DNA of 45,833 nt, taken from positions 1 through 45,833 of the forward strand of contig URHS01000017.1 in the NCBI GenBank assembly GCA_900547685.1, given 5' to 3'. This document shows, in pieces, positions 1-7,124 of this stretch. The DNA is from an uncultured Blautia sp. (GTDB lineage: Bacteria > Bacillota > Clostridia > Lachnospirales > Lachnospiraceae). Position 1 is the first letter of the stretch. Every line of letters begins with the position of its first letter. The notes beneath the pieces are model-generated. The model did not search any database and was not told the origin of the DNA. It saw only the letters and a program-made list of their open reading frames with translations. The translations under genes were made by a program, and so were the position numbers.

Positions 1-4
1 CTAA

Positions 5-22
5 CCCCTCATGAATGAGGGG
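5..22. repeat. Short hairpin at the window edge
   Basis: CCCCTC (5-10) pairs with GAGGGG (17-22) around a six-base loop. It lies just before a second hairpin with a U tract and probably belongs to the 3' end of a transcript coming from the left, outside the window. Its role alone is unclear. Confidence 0.4.
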
Positions 23-33
23 CAGGGGAGTTG

Positions 34-54
34 AATAGGCGAAGCCTATTTTTT
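34..54 (+). terminator. Intrinsic terminator of an upstream transcript
   Basis: AATAGGC (34-40) and GCCTATT (44-50) form a perfect 7-bp stem around GAA, followed by a T run (49-54). It lies just upstream of the ssrA promoter and probably ends a gene to the left of the window. Confidence 0.6.
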
Positions 55-62
55 AAAAGACC

Positions 63-91
63 TTGACAAAAAAGAGAAATGCGTTTAGTAT
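63..91 (+). promoter_or_regulatory. Promoter of ssrA
   Basis: Consensus -35 TTGACA (63-68), 17-bp spacer and -10 TAGTAT (86-91). The predicted start near 98 would give a precursor about 50 nt longer than mature tmRNA at its 5' end, which RNase P would remove. Confidence 0.65.
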
Positions 92-147
92 TATAATTGC
101 TTCAGAGGAAGTATGTTATTCTCGTTTGCATAACCAGAATGCTTTCA

Positions 148-494
148 GGGCTTGTACTGGTTTCGACGGGGGTTTTGAAGTTGAGGAAGCCATCTGCAGA
201 CTCCGGGACTGCATACCAACCTGGAAATTAAATATAAACGCAAACGATAACGTAGCGTTAGCTGCCTAATTGCAGCTTGTCAGCCTTAAACCACCCGCTG
301 TTTAAGAATCTGGCATCGACTTTGCGGGGCACTTCGCTTTCAAAGCTTTGAGAAAGTGGAAGATTTTATGAAGCTACTAAATGCAAAAGCCTGTTATTCG
401 GCGTTTGTGTAAGGGAATGTTAAAAGAATAACTGTGATGGGAGATGCCGCAAGGGATAGACTTTCGGACAGGGGTTCAATTCCCCTCAGGTCCA
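148..494 (+). ncRNA. ssrA: Transfer-messenger RNA (tmRNA)
   Basis: tmRNA rescues ribosomes stalled on broken mRNAs: it is charged with alanine by its tRNA-like end, then serves as template for a degradation tag. The acceptor stem is visible: GGGCTTG (148-154) pairs with CAGGTCC (487-493), followed by discriminator A494. The hallmark TGGTTTCGACGGGG (158-171) and a T-arm (GGGGTTCAATTCCCC, 471-485) are present. The tag reading frame starts at GCA 240 and ends at TAA 267-269, giving ANDNVALAA, whose LAA end is the usual protease signal. The CCA end is not encoded. Length (about 347 nt) is normal for a one-piece tmRNA. Its 3' end borders an integrase remnant, consistent with use as an integration site. 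Confidence 0.97.
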
Positions 495-500
495 TAGAAA

Positions 501-527
501 AAGCTCAGTATTTACTGGGCTTTTTTG
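501..527 (+). terminator. Intrinsic terminator of ssrA
   Basis: AAGCTCAGTA (501-510) and TACTGGGCTT (513-522) form a near-perfect stem followed by a T run to 526. It begins a few bases after the mature tmRNA 3' end. On the minus strand the same bases are read through as the altered tail of the integrase pseudogene. Confidence 0.85.
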
Positions 528-1223
528 TTTTCATGTTATTTCTAAGTGTTCCAAAGCGATCTGTTATCTGATCAGGTGTCAAGGATACAATTCTTCCTGT
601 TTTCTCTTTTAAAATGTCAATTAAAAATTCCGGAAGATATACATTACGATTACTGCTTTCAGTTTTTGGTGGTTTTATTTTCCAACCATTACTTTCAGTT
701 TTACCCATACTCTTGTTGATACGAATATAGTCGTTAAGTACATCTGCATCTTCTAATGCACAAATTTCTCTCCTGCGAAGCCCTGCAAATGCTCCAAGGT
801 AAATTGCTATTTGCAAATCATCTTTTGAATTAAGAAGAAGAGTTTTAATATCTTTGTCTGAAGGTATATAGATATCTTCCTGTTTTTTCTGAGGAAAGTT
901 AATTTTAAAATGCAAGTCAGAAAAAGAGGAAACGACTGCATTAAAAAGTCCATAAGCATTTTTGACAGTCGTTCATTTGTTATGCCTGTCAGATAGTTCT
1001 TTTGGATTACTTTGTAGCCGGTTAAGGTACTTTCGGATAAAACGTGAGTTTTTGACTGGATATAAGAAGAAACAGCTTGCCCCACAGTCAAATCTTCGTG
1101 TTCCGTATATCGTTCTTTATTGGCTACCCAGTCCGCATCTTGTTTTTCCCAGGCACGCTTTCCTTTCGGAGCTGCGATATCACTGGTGAATGATTGGTAG
1201 AATCTTTTCTTTTTTGTAGCACC
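505..1223 (-). pseudogene. Decayed tyrosine integrase (phage/ICE type)
   Basis: Remnant of a tyrosine recombinase read right to left. The open frame begins after a TAG at 1224-1226 and continues through an arm-type segment (FYQSFTSD) into the core-binding domain (LTVGQAVSSYIQSK). After ITNERL the frame breaks near 970: homology resumes in another frame at TVKNAYGLFNAVVSSF and runs into the catalytic domain (FAGLRRREICALEDADV, containing the first catalytic Arg). About 15-20 codons seem to be missing at the junction. The 3' part with the HxxR and Tyr residues is absent; the frame instead runs into the ssrA terminator and stops at 505. It has lost its N-terminus, an internal piece and its catalytic end, so it cannot be active. 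Position against the 3' end of ssrA fits an element that once integrated there. Confidence 0.85.
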
Positions 1224-1298
1224 CTAACGGCTCCCTGGGTAAGTATATTATATTATCAAGGTGGATTGTTCCTGTGTTGATAGGGGTGGCTTTAGATT

Positions 1299-1418
1299 TT
1301 ATTCGGCAAGCAATTCATTTAATGCGGTAGAGTTCCCGTTTTCGATTACTTCACCTGACAAGTATCGTTGTATCATTTCTAATTTTAATTCATTACTATA
1401 TATGCGTCTTTCAGACAT
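1299..1418 (-). pseudogene. IS3-type orfA fragment (39 codons)
   Basis: A 39-codon frame on the minus strand starts with ATG (1416-1418) behind a good ribosome binding site (GAAGGGGG). It encodes MSERRIYSNELKLEMIQRYL and then SGEV...NELLAE. The YSxELKLxxIxxYLSGE pattern is that of the first helix-turn-helix of IS3-family OrfA transposase proteins. OrfA is normally about 90-180 residues and is followed by orfB, and neither the rest nor orfB is here. Most likely a broken insertion sequence left in the same scar as the integrase. A free-standing small HTH protein is less likely. Confidence 0.5.
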
Positions 1419-1429
1419 AGAAATACCCC

Positions 1430-1475
1430 CTTCATTAGACTTCGCTTTGTCTAACAAAAGGGGTTCACTTCAAGC
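1430..1475 (-). mobile_element. Possible terminal end of the broken insertion sequence
   Basis: Directly upstream of the orfA fragment the minus strand reads AAGTGAACCCCTTTTGTTAG, which resembles the terminal repeats of clostridial IS3 elements as I recall them. No matching opposite end was found, so the boundary is uncertain. Confidence 0.3.
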
Positions 1476-1521
1476 AGGATGGCTATTTCTTATGTGTATA
1501 ATTCAAAATTAATAATTTATT

Positions 1522-2187
1522 TTAAGAAAGTGCGTTTTGTTGAATTTGTGCAAAGGCTTTTTTTACTGCCGGTATAGAGAGTAAAATAACGGTAATGAGA
1601 GCTTCTGCCAACAAAAAGCTGTAGTTATAGATGAAAGGATATGCGACAGACAATTCCTTTGGGAAATTTTCAGGCATATAGTCCATCCAATATAAATAGC
1701 CGCCTAAAACATGGAAAGCACCTCTGGCAAGTACAGCAACCAGATATCCTTTTACCAGTCCGTTTTTCTGTTTGCGGAAAAATCCAGCCAGTCCGAGAGC
1801 AGCAAAGGCGAGGAGATAATCGCAACATACCTGGAAAAAAGAAAGTACGTAAGGCTCTTGTAAAAACTGTAAAATTCCAAAAACAAATCCTAAAAGTATA
1901 CCTGTTTTTGGCCCGTACCAATAGGCAATCAATACAATAAAAAGCATACTGAAAGCTGTGACAGAACCGCCAAAGGGAAGCTCAAAAATTTTAATATAAG
2001 AAGTAACAAAGCTAAGTGCTAAAGCCATAGAGCAATAAGCCAGCTGCTTGATACTTAATTTTTTTCTTGTGGATTCCTTTCCGGCTAGAATAATGGCTGC
2101 AACTGTAAGCAAAATTGCCGCCACAATAGTGACTGCATAACCGGCGGCAGTAAGGCCACCTTCTGCATTGATGACAAATTGAAACAT
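1522..2187 (-). CDS. thiT: Thiamine ECF transporter S component (ThiT)
   Basis: Substrate-binding membrane subunit of an energy-coupling-factor importer for thiamine; it needs a shared EcfA/A'/T module, not present in this window. The 221-residue product has about six hydrophobic segments and the ThiT/YuaJ pattern (QLAYCSMALALSFVTSYIK, YGPKTGILLGFVFGILQFL, a long segment containing YLYWMDYMPENF). It is slightly longer than the roughly 190-residue family norm because of an extra N-terminal helix. The ATG at 2187 is chosen because it follows AGAAGGAGG. A longer frame to 2265 would begin inside the riboswitch. A TPP riboswitch and its own promoter lie upstream, which independently supports thiamine as the substrate. 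Confidence 0.93.
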   Translation of the reverse strand: MFQFVINAEGGLTAAGYAVTIVAAILLTVAAIILAGKESTRKKLSIKQLAYCSMALALSFVTSYIKIFELPFGGSVTAFSMLFIVLIAYWYGPKTGILLGFVFGILQFLQEPYVLSFFQVCCDYLLAFAALGLAGFFRKQKNGLVKGYLVAVLARGAFHVLGGYLYWMDYMPENFPKELSVAYPFIYNYSFLLAEALITVILLSIPAVKKAFAQIQQNALS

Positions 2188-2223
2188 AAAAAACCTCCTT
2201 CTTTTAGAAGAACAAGAAGGGAC
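2188..2223 (-). promoter_or_regulatory. Hairpin sequestering the thiT ribosome binding site
   Basis: On the minus strand CCTTCTT pairs with AAGAAGG across a loop of about ten bases, and the right arm overlaps the AGAAGGAGG ribosome binding site of thiT. The riboswitch 5' flank contains a second AAGAAGGGG that could pair with the same CCTTCTT. This suggests control of translation initiation; there is no terminator-type U tract directly after a stem. Confidence 0.55.
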
Positions 2224-2242
2224 AAAAAAAGCTTGAAAAAAG

Positions 2243-2320
2243 ATTCCTACGTTGGCATGATCCAAATCAGGTATAAGGGTCGAAGCAGTCCTTCCTCTCA
2301 GCCTTTCGGCTCCCCTTCTT
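2243..2320 (-). ncRNA. TPP riboswitch (THI element)
   Basis: Read on the minus strand, the segment has the conserved TPP aptamer pieces in order: GGGGAGCC, GGCTGAGAGGA, ACCCTTATACCTGATTTGGA and CATGCCAACGTAGGAA. The CTGAGA and ACCTGA boxes form the two TPP-binding arms. Binding of thiamine pyrophosphate should lower thiT expression. The P3 arm is short. Confidence 0.95.
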
Positions 2321-2346
2321 ATTCTGCTGATATTCTTTTCTGTCTC

Positions 2347-2376
2347 AATATATCATAATCATAAGAGTAGTGTCAA
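2347..2376 (-). promoter_or_regulatory. Promoter of the thiT transcript
   Basis: On the minus strand TTGACA (2371-2376) is followed after 18 bp by TATATT (2347-2352). Transcription would start about 20 bases before the riboswitch. Confidence 0.65.
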
Positions 2377-2502
2377 GAATATGAAAAATAAGGGGAAAAT
2401 ATTGTGGTATAAGAGAGGGTGTGTTAGAATTGGCAGAGAGAAAAGTCTGTTCACATTTTTAACAAATTTATTTGATATAATTAAAAAAAAGGAGGAATTT
2501 TC

Positions 2503-3180
2503 ATGGAAAAGTGCAAAATACTTGTAGTAGATGATGAAAGCAGAATGAGAAAACTGGTAAGTGATTTCCTGACAAAACAGGGATATGAAGTATTAGAAGC
2601 CGGTGATGGTGAAGCTGCGCTGGATGTTTTTTATAAAGATAAGGATATTCAATTGATTATTCTGGATGTGATGATGCCTAAGCTGGATGGATGGGAGGTA
2701 TGCAGAGAGATTCGAAAAGATTCGAAAATACCGATTATTATGTTGACAGCACGGGGTGATGAAAGAGACGAACTTTTGGGATTTGAATTGGGAGTTGATG
2801 AATATATTTCCAAACCTTTCAGTCCGAAAATTTTGGTGGCAAGAGTAGAAGCTATTTTAAGAAGGACAAGTGCCATAGGTTCTGATGATATTTTAAGTGC
2901 AGGAGGAATTGAAATTAACAAAACTTCCCACACTGCTTCTATTGATGGGAAAACAATGGATTTAAGTTACAAAGAATTTGAACTTTTGACCTATTTTCTC
3001 GAAAATCAGGGAATTGCTTTATCAAGAGAAAAAATTTTGAATTCTGTATGGAATTATGACTATTTTGGTGATGCCAGAACTATTGATACTCATGTGAAAA
3101 AACTTAGAAGTAAAATCGGAGCAAAAGGAGAATATATTAAAACCATTTGGGGTATGGGATATAAATTTGAGGTGTCGTGA
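2503..3180 (+). CDS. OmpR-family response regulator
   Basis: DNA-binding response regulator, 225 residues. The N-terminal receiver domain (about 5-115) has the acidic pocket (VVDDE), the phospho-accepting Asp in LIILDVMMPKLDGWEV, the conserved Thr in MLTARGDE and the Lys in YISKPFSP. The C-terminal winged helix (about 130-225) ends with the family signature RTIDTHVKKLRSKI and YIKTIWGMGYKFEV. A strong AAGGAGG site precedes the ATG. Its stop overlaps the start of the histidine kinase gene, so the pair forms one operon. The stimulus and target genes cannot be read from the sequence; neither neighbour is an obvious target. Confidence 0.95.
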   Translation: MEKCKILVVDDESRMRKLVSDFLTKQGYEVLEAGDGEAALDVFYKDKDIQLIILDVMMPKLDGWEVCREIRKDSKIPIIMLTARGDERDELLGFELGVDEYISKPFSPKILVARVEAILRRTSAIGSDDILSAGGIEINKTSHTASIDGKTMDLSYKEFELLTYFLENQGIALSREKILNSVWNYDYFGDARTIDTHVKKLRSKIGAKGEYIKTIWGMGYKFEVS

Positions 3181-4655
3181 TGAGAAAATCCATAAAAATA
3201 CGAGTGGCAGTCAGCTACATTGGAATTATGTGTCTTTCTTTGATTGCCATGCTTTTAGTAAATACACTGTTTTTGGAAAAATTTTATTTATCTAAAAAAA
3301 CAGATTCTCTAAAAAAAGCTTTTGAAATGGTAAACAGCACAGAAAATTATGCTTATTTGAAATATGATACGGATTTTTTACAATTCTGTGAGGAAAAAAA
3401 CTTGTCGATTATTGTAGTAGATCATAAAACTTCCAATCAGATTTATGCTTATGCACGAAATGCAGATAAGCTCTATGCAGAAGCACAATTTGGATTTTTA
3501 GACAGTTTTTCCAAAGGGAAGCACAGTGTTCTTGAAACAACAGATAACTATGTAGTAGAAAAGAAGACAGATGACAGAAAAAGTATGGATTCCGTAAATA
3601 TGGTAGGAAATTTAGATAATGGAAACCCATTTTTAATTAATACTCCTGCTCAGACTTTAAAGGATAGTGCGACAATTTCTAATGTTTTCTTTTTGTATAT
3701 TGGTATTCTTACAATTTTGGTAAGTTCTGTGGTTATCTGGTTCATGACAAGGCATATTACAAGACCGCTGCAGGAACTCAGTTCTCTTTCACAGGAAATG
3801 GCAAATTTGAATTTTGAAGCAAAATATCACAGCGCAGGACAGGATGAAATCGGGGTATTAGGCAATAATTTGAATAAGATGTCGGAAGCATTGGAACACA
3901 CTATTTCAGAGCTGAAAACAGCAAATAATGAGCTGCAGAAAGATATTGAAAAGAAAGAACAGATTGATGAGATGAGAAAAGAATTTCTTTCTAATGTATC
4001 TCATGAATTAAAAACTCCTATTGCTTTAATACAAGGCTATGCAGAAGGATTGCAGGAATGCATCAATGATGATCCGGAAAGTAGAGAATTTTATTGTGAT
4101 GTTATTATTGACGAAGCCGGAAAAATGAATAATATGGTAAAAAAATTGCTGACGTTAAATCAATTAGAATTTGGAAACGACAAAATTTCTATGGAGAGGT
4201 TTGATTTGACAGAAGTTATTCGAGGAGTTGTTCAGTCAGCGCAGCTTTTGGCAGGACAGAAAGAAGCAGAACTGACTTTTTCACAAGAATCACCTATTTA
4301 TGTATGGGGAGATGAATTTAAAGTAGAAGAAGTGGTGACAAACTATGTTTCTAATGCCTTGAATCATGTAGATTATAAGAAGAAAATTGAAGTAAAAGCG
4401 CAAAAAGAAGGAAACGTAGTAAGAGTATCGGTTTTTAATACCGGTGATATTATTCCAAAAGAAGATTTGGAAAAGGTATGGATTAAATTTTATAAAGTAG
4501 ATAAGGCAAGAACCAGAGAGTATGGGGGAAGTGGTATTGGACTTTCTATTGTAAAGGCGATTATGGACAGTATGCATCAGAAATGCGGTGTAAAAAATTA
4601 TGAAAACGGTGTAGAATTCTGGTTTGAATTATCCTGTGCTGATAGGGAAGAATAG
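3180..4655 (+). CDS. Membrane sensor histidine kinase
   Basis: Partner kinase of the preceding response regulator, 491 residues. It has a first membrane helix (about 8-32), an extracellular sensor of about 130 residues, a second helix (about 165-188), a HAMP linker (TRPLQELSSLSQEMANL), a HisKA dimerisation domain with the phospho-accepting His in NVSHELKTPIALIQGYAEGL, and an ATPase domain with N box (NYVSNALNHV) and glycine box (GGSGIGLSIVKAIMD). The ATG at 3180 overlaps the regulator's TGA by one base (TGATG), so translation is probably coupled. An in-frame GTG one codon earlier is possible. The outer domain matches nothing I recognise, so the ligand is unknown. Confidence 0.95.
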   Translation: MRKSIKIRVAVSYIGIMCLSLIAMLLVNTLFLEKFYLSKKTDSLKKAFEMVNSTENYAYLKYDTDFLQFCEEKNLSIIVVDHKTSNQIYAYARNADKLYAEAQFGFLDSFSKGKHSVLETTDNYVVEKKTDDRKSMDSVNMVGNLDNGNPFLINTPAQTLKDSATISNVFFLYIGILTILVSSVVIWFMTRHITRPLQELSSLSQEMANLNFEAKYHSAGQDEIGVLGNNLNKMSEALEHTISELKTANNELQKDIEKKEQIDEMRKEFLSNVSHELKTPIALIQGYAEGLQECINDDPESREFYCDVIIDEAGKMNNMVKKLLTLNQLEFGNDKISMERFDLTEVIRGVVQSAQLLAGQKEAELTFSQESPIYVWGDEFKVEEVVTNYVSNALNHVDYKKKIEVKAQKEGNVVRVSVFNTGDIIPKEDLEKVWIKFYKVDKARTREYGGSGIGLSIVKAIMDSMHQKCGVKNYENGVEFWFELSCADREE

Positions 4656-4675
4656 AAGAAAAAGCTGTTACGTGT

Positions 4676-4704
4676 TTGCATTTTTTGACATATTCTGCTA
4701 AACT
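4676..4704 (+). promoter_or_regulatory. Candidate promoter of ung
   Basis: TTGCAT (4676-4681), 17-bp spacer, TAAACT (4699-4704). The -10 is weak; an overlapping TTGACA at 4685-4690 lacks a good -10. Placement 35 bp before ung is suitable. Confidence 0.35.
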
Positions 4705-4739
4705 AAAAAGATGGATAAAAAGAAGAAGGAGGAGTACAG

Positions 4740-5423
4740 ATGCCGCCTTTACAAGGACAATGGCTGGAAGCTTTAAAGCCTGAATTTAAGAAAGAATATT
4801 ATAAAGAATTGTTTCAAAAGGTAGGGCAGGAGTATCAGGAACAAAAGATATTTCCGGCACCGGATGATATTTTTAATGCATTTCACTTTACACCTCTTGA
4901 CGAGGTAAAAGTAGTAATTTTAGGGCAGGACCCCTATCATAATGACGGACAGGCACATGGGCTTTGTTTTTCTGTAAAACCGGAGGTGGAAATCCCACCG
5001 TCTTTGGTAAATATTTATCAGGAGCTTCATGATGACTGTGGATGTTATATACCGGATAACGGTTATCTGGAAAAATGGGCAAGACAAGGTGTATTGATGT
5101 TAAATACGGTACTGACGGTTCGGGCTCATCAGGCAAATTCCCACAGAGGAATTGGTTGGGAGCAGTTTACAGATGCTGCAATTCGTGTATTAAACCAGCA
5201 GGACAGACCGATTGTATTTTTGCTTTGGGGAAGACCGGCACAAGCGAAACATAGTATGCTGAATAATCCAAAGCATTTCATTTTAGAAGCGCCGCATCCC
5301 AGCCCATTATCTGCATACAGAGGATTTTTTGGATGCAGACATTTCAGTAAAACTAATGAGTTTTTAGAGCAAAATGGGCTTGCACCCATTGATTGGCAGA
5401 TAGAAAACAGGCAGGGGATATAA
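4740..5423 (+). CDS. ung: Uracil-DNA glycosylase (family 1)
   Basis: Excises uracil from DNA arising by cytosine deamination or dUTP incorporation, starting base-excision repair in the cytoplasm. The 227-residue length is typical. The water-activating loop is intact (VVILGQDPYHNDGQAHGLCF, catalytic Asp in GQDPYH), as is the DNA-intercalating loop HPSPLSAYRGFFGCRHFS, with the catalytic His and minor-groove Leu. The MLNTVLTV segment that recognises the base is also present. Start ATG follows AGAAGGAGGAG. Only two bases separate its stop from the following flippase gene, so the two are probably co-transcribed; no functional link is known. Confidence 0.98.
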   Translation: MPPLQGQWLEALKPEFKKEYYKELFQKVGQEYQEQKIFPAPDDIFNAFHFTPLDEVKVVILGQDPYHNDGQAHGLCFSVKPEVEIPPSLVNIYQELHDDCGCYIPDNGYLEKWARQGVLMLNTVLTVRAHQANSHRGIGWEQFTDAAIRVLNQQDRPIVFLLWGRPAQAKHSMLNNPKHFILEAPHPSPLSAYRGFFGCRHFSKTNEFLEQNGLAPIDWQIENRQGI

Positions 5424-5425
5424 AA

Positions 5426-7060
5426 ATGGGAAAGAAAAATGATAATACATTAGTAAAAAACGCTTCTTTTCTCATGATTGCAGCATTGATTTCTAAGATT
5501 ATCGGACTGATTTATAAAAGTCCTCTGTCAAGTACTATGGGAAAAGAAAGCTTTGGTTGCTTTCAGTTTGCACAGAATGTGTATTTTATTCTTCTGATGA
5601 TTGCATCTTTCAGTATTCCTCAGGCTGTGTCAAAGATTATGGCAGAGAGACTTGCATTTAAGAGATATCGAGATGCTCAGAGGATTTTTAAAGGAGCATT
5701 ACTTTATGCCGTAATTGTAGGTGGTGCTGTTGCAGTATTCTGTATTGTGGGTGCACCTATTTTAGTACCGGATGGAATGGCAAATGCAAGGCTTGCACTT
5801 CAATTCTTAGCACCTACCATTTTTATTTCCGGTATTTTAGGCGTTTTCAGAGGTTATTTCCAAGCATACCGGAATATGCTGCCAACATCTATTTCTCAGA
5901 TTTTAGAACAGATTGCTGTAGCAGTGGTAGCACTTGTAATGGCAAATTTTATGGTACATCATTTTGCAGATGCAAAGCAGGATGTACTGAGAAGCTGGAG
6001 TGCAGCCGGAGCTACGCTGGGAACAGGAGCCGGTGTTTTAACTGCACTTATTTTTATGTTGTTTGTCTATCAGGTAAATAAGAAAACTATTCAGAGAAAA
6101 ATTGCAAGAGACAAAGTTTCTGTTGACGAGAGCTATAAAGATGTTATGAAAATTATTGTTATGATTGTAGCTCCGATTATTTTAAGTGCATTTTTGTATA
6201 ACGTAAATGGTTATATTAACAGTATGATTTATACTTCCGTGTCAGAGCTGAAGGGGTTAAAGGGAAGCGTTGTAGAAGGCTTTTATGCGGAATGTGGCTT
6301 TTTCCTGACAATTATTAATATTCCCCTTACATTGTCAAGTACAGCGCCTACTTCCATGATGCCGGAAGTTTCCGGAGCTTATGCCAGAGGAGATTTAAAG
6401 ACTGCTAAGGAAAAAATTGACAAGGCGACATGGCTTAGTATGTTTATTTCTATTCCATGCAGTATAGGACTTTTTGCATTGGCAGGTCCCATTACAGCAC
6501 TTCTATTTCCATCTACAGATGGTACAGCAGGTTTCTTGATGATGCTGGGTGTAGTGACTGTAATTATGAATGGTATGTCTAACATTTCCAATGGTGTATT
6601 GCAGGGAATTGGAAAAGCCAATATTCCTATGATTCATGCAGCGATTGCTCTGGTATTTGATGTCGTTGTAGTTACAGTACTTATGTTTGTTACGGATTTT
6701 GGAATTTATAATGTTGTGTTGGCTATGATTGTTTATGCACTGGTAATGTGTATTTTAAATGATAGAGCATTGAAAAAAGAATTGCATTACAAAAATCCGT
6801 GGAAAACTGCTTATTTACCTGCTCTTTTTGCAGCTGTTCCTATGGGAATTGCAGCATTTGTAGTTTATCAGGTTATTTATATGATGACAAAAGCCTTGCC
6901 GGGAGGAAATCTTTTGGCGTTGATACCGGCTATTGGTTTAGGTGCATGTATCTATTTTCTTCTGTATTTGTATTTTGCAAAGCCGGGAGAAGAAGAATTG
7001 GCAGGGCTTCCGGGAGGAAGAAAACTGATACAGATTACAAGAAAACTTCATATTATGTAA
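5426..7060 (+). CDS. Polysaccharide/lipid flippase of the MurJ/SpoVB/Wzx type
   Basis: Polytopic membrane protein of 544 residues with about 14 predicted helices, in the MOP exporter superfamily. The N-terminus VKNASFLMIAALISKIIGLIYKSPL and internal GYFQAYRNMLPTSISQILEQ are typical of the SpoVB/YtgP/YabM group, whose members flip lipid-linked cell-wall precursors or other oligosaccharide lipids across the membrane. YtgP-like members act as the lipid II flippase in some Firmicutes, so a peptidoglycan role is likely but not proven. ATG 5426 has a CAGGGGAT site; a TTG 33 bases upstream, within ung, is less likely. Ends against a strong bidirectional terminator. Confidence 0.88.
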   Translation: MGKKNDNTLVKNASFLMIAALISKIIGLIYKSPLSSTMGKESFGCFQFAQNVYFILLMIASFSIPQAVSKIMAERLAFKRYRDAQRIFKGALLYAVIVGGAVAVFCIVGAPILVPDGMANARLALQFLAPTIFISGILGVFRGYFQAYRNMLPTSISQILEQIAVAVVALVMANFMVHHFADAKQDVLRSWSAAGATLGTGAGVLTALIFMLFVYQVNKKTIQRKIARDKVSVDESYKDVMKIIVMIVAPIILSAFLYNVNGYINSMIYTSVSELKGLKGSVVEGFYAECGFFLTIINIPLTLSSTAPTSMMPEVSGAYARGDLKTAKEKIDKATWLSMFISIPCSIGLFALAGPITALLFPSTDGTAGFLMMLGVVTVIMNGMSNISNGVLQGIGKANIPMIHAAIALVFDVVVVTVLMFVTDFGIYNVVLAMIVYALVMCILNDRALKKELHYKNPWKTAYLPALFAAVPMGIAAFVVYQVIYMMTKALPGGNLLALIPAIGLGACIYFLLYLYFAKPGEEELAGLPGGRKLIQITRKLHIM

Positions 7061-7065
7061 GAAAA

Positions 7066-7112
7066 AAGAACTGTTACATTTGAAGAGAAAATCAAATGTA
7101 GCAGTTCTTTTT
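7066..7112. terminator. Bidirectional terminator between convergent genes
   Basis: AAGAACTGTTACATTTGA (from 7066) pairs almost perfectly with TCAAATGTAGCAGTTCTT (to 7109), with an A tract on the left and a T tract on the right, so it can end both the flippase transcript and the minus-strand activase gene. Confidence 0.9.
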
Positions 7113-7124
7113 AAGGTCATATTT

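Noticed and set aside
63..269. A 68-codon frame across the ssrA 5' region
   Set aside because: It starts with a TTG inside the ssrA promoter and its only meaningful part is the tmRNA tag; it is not a separate gene.
1261..1512. An 83-codon plus-strand frame in the scar region
   Set aside because: It is antisense to the IS3 orfA fragment, which has a recognisable protein pattern and a binding site.
2188..2265. A longer ThiT starting at 2265
   Set aside because: The extension would be translated from inside the TPP riboswitch and has no ribosome binding site; ATG 2187 follows AGAAGGAGG.
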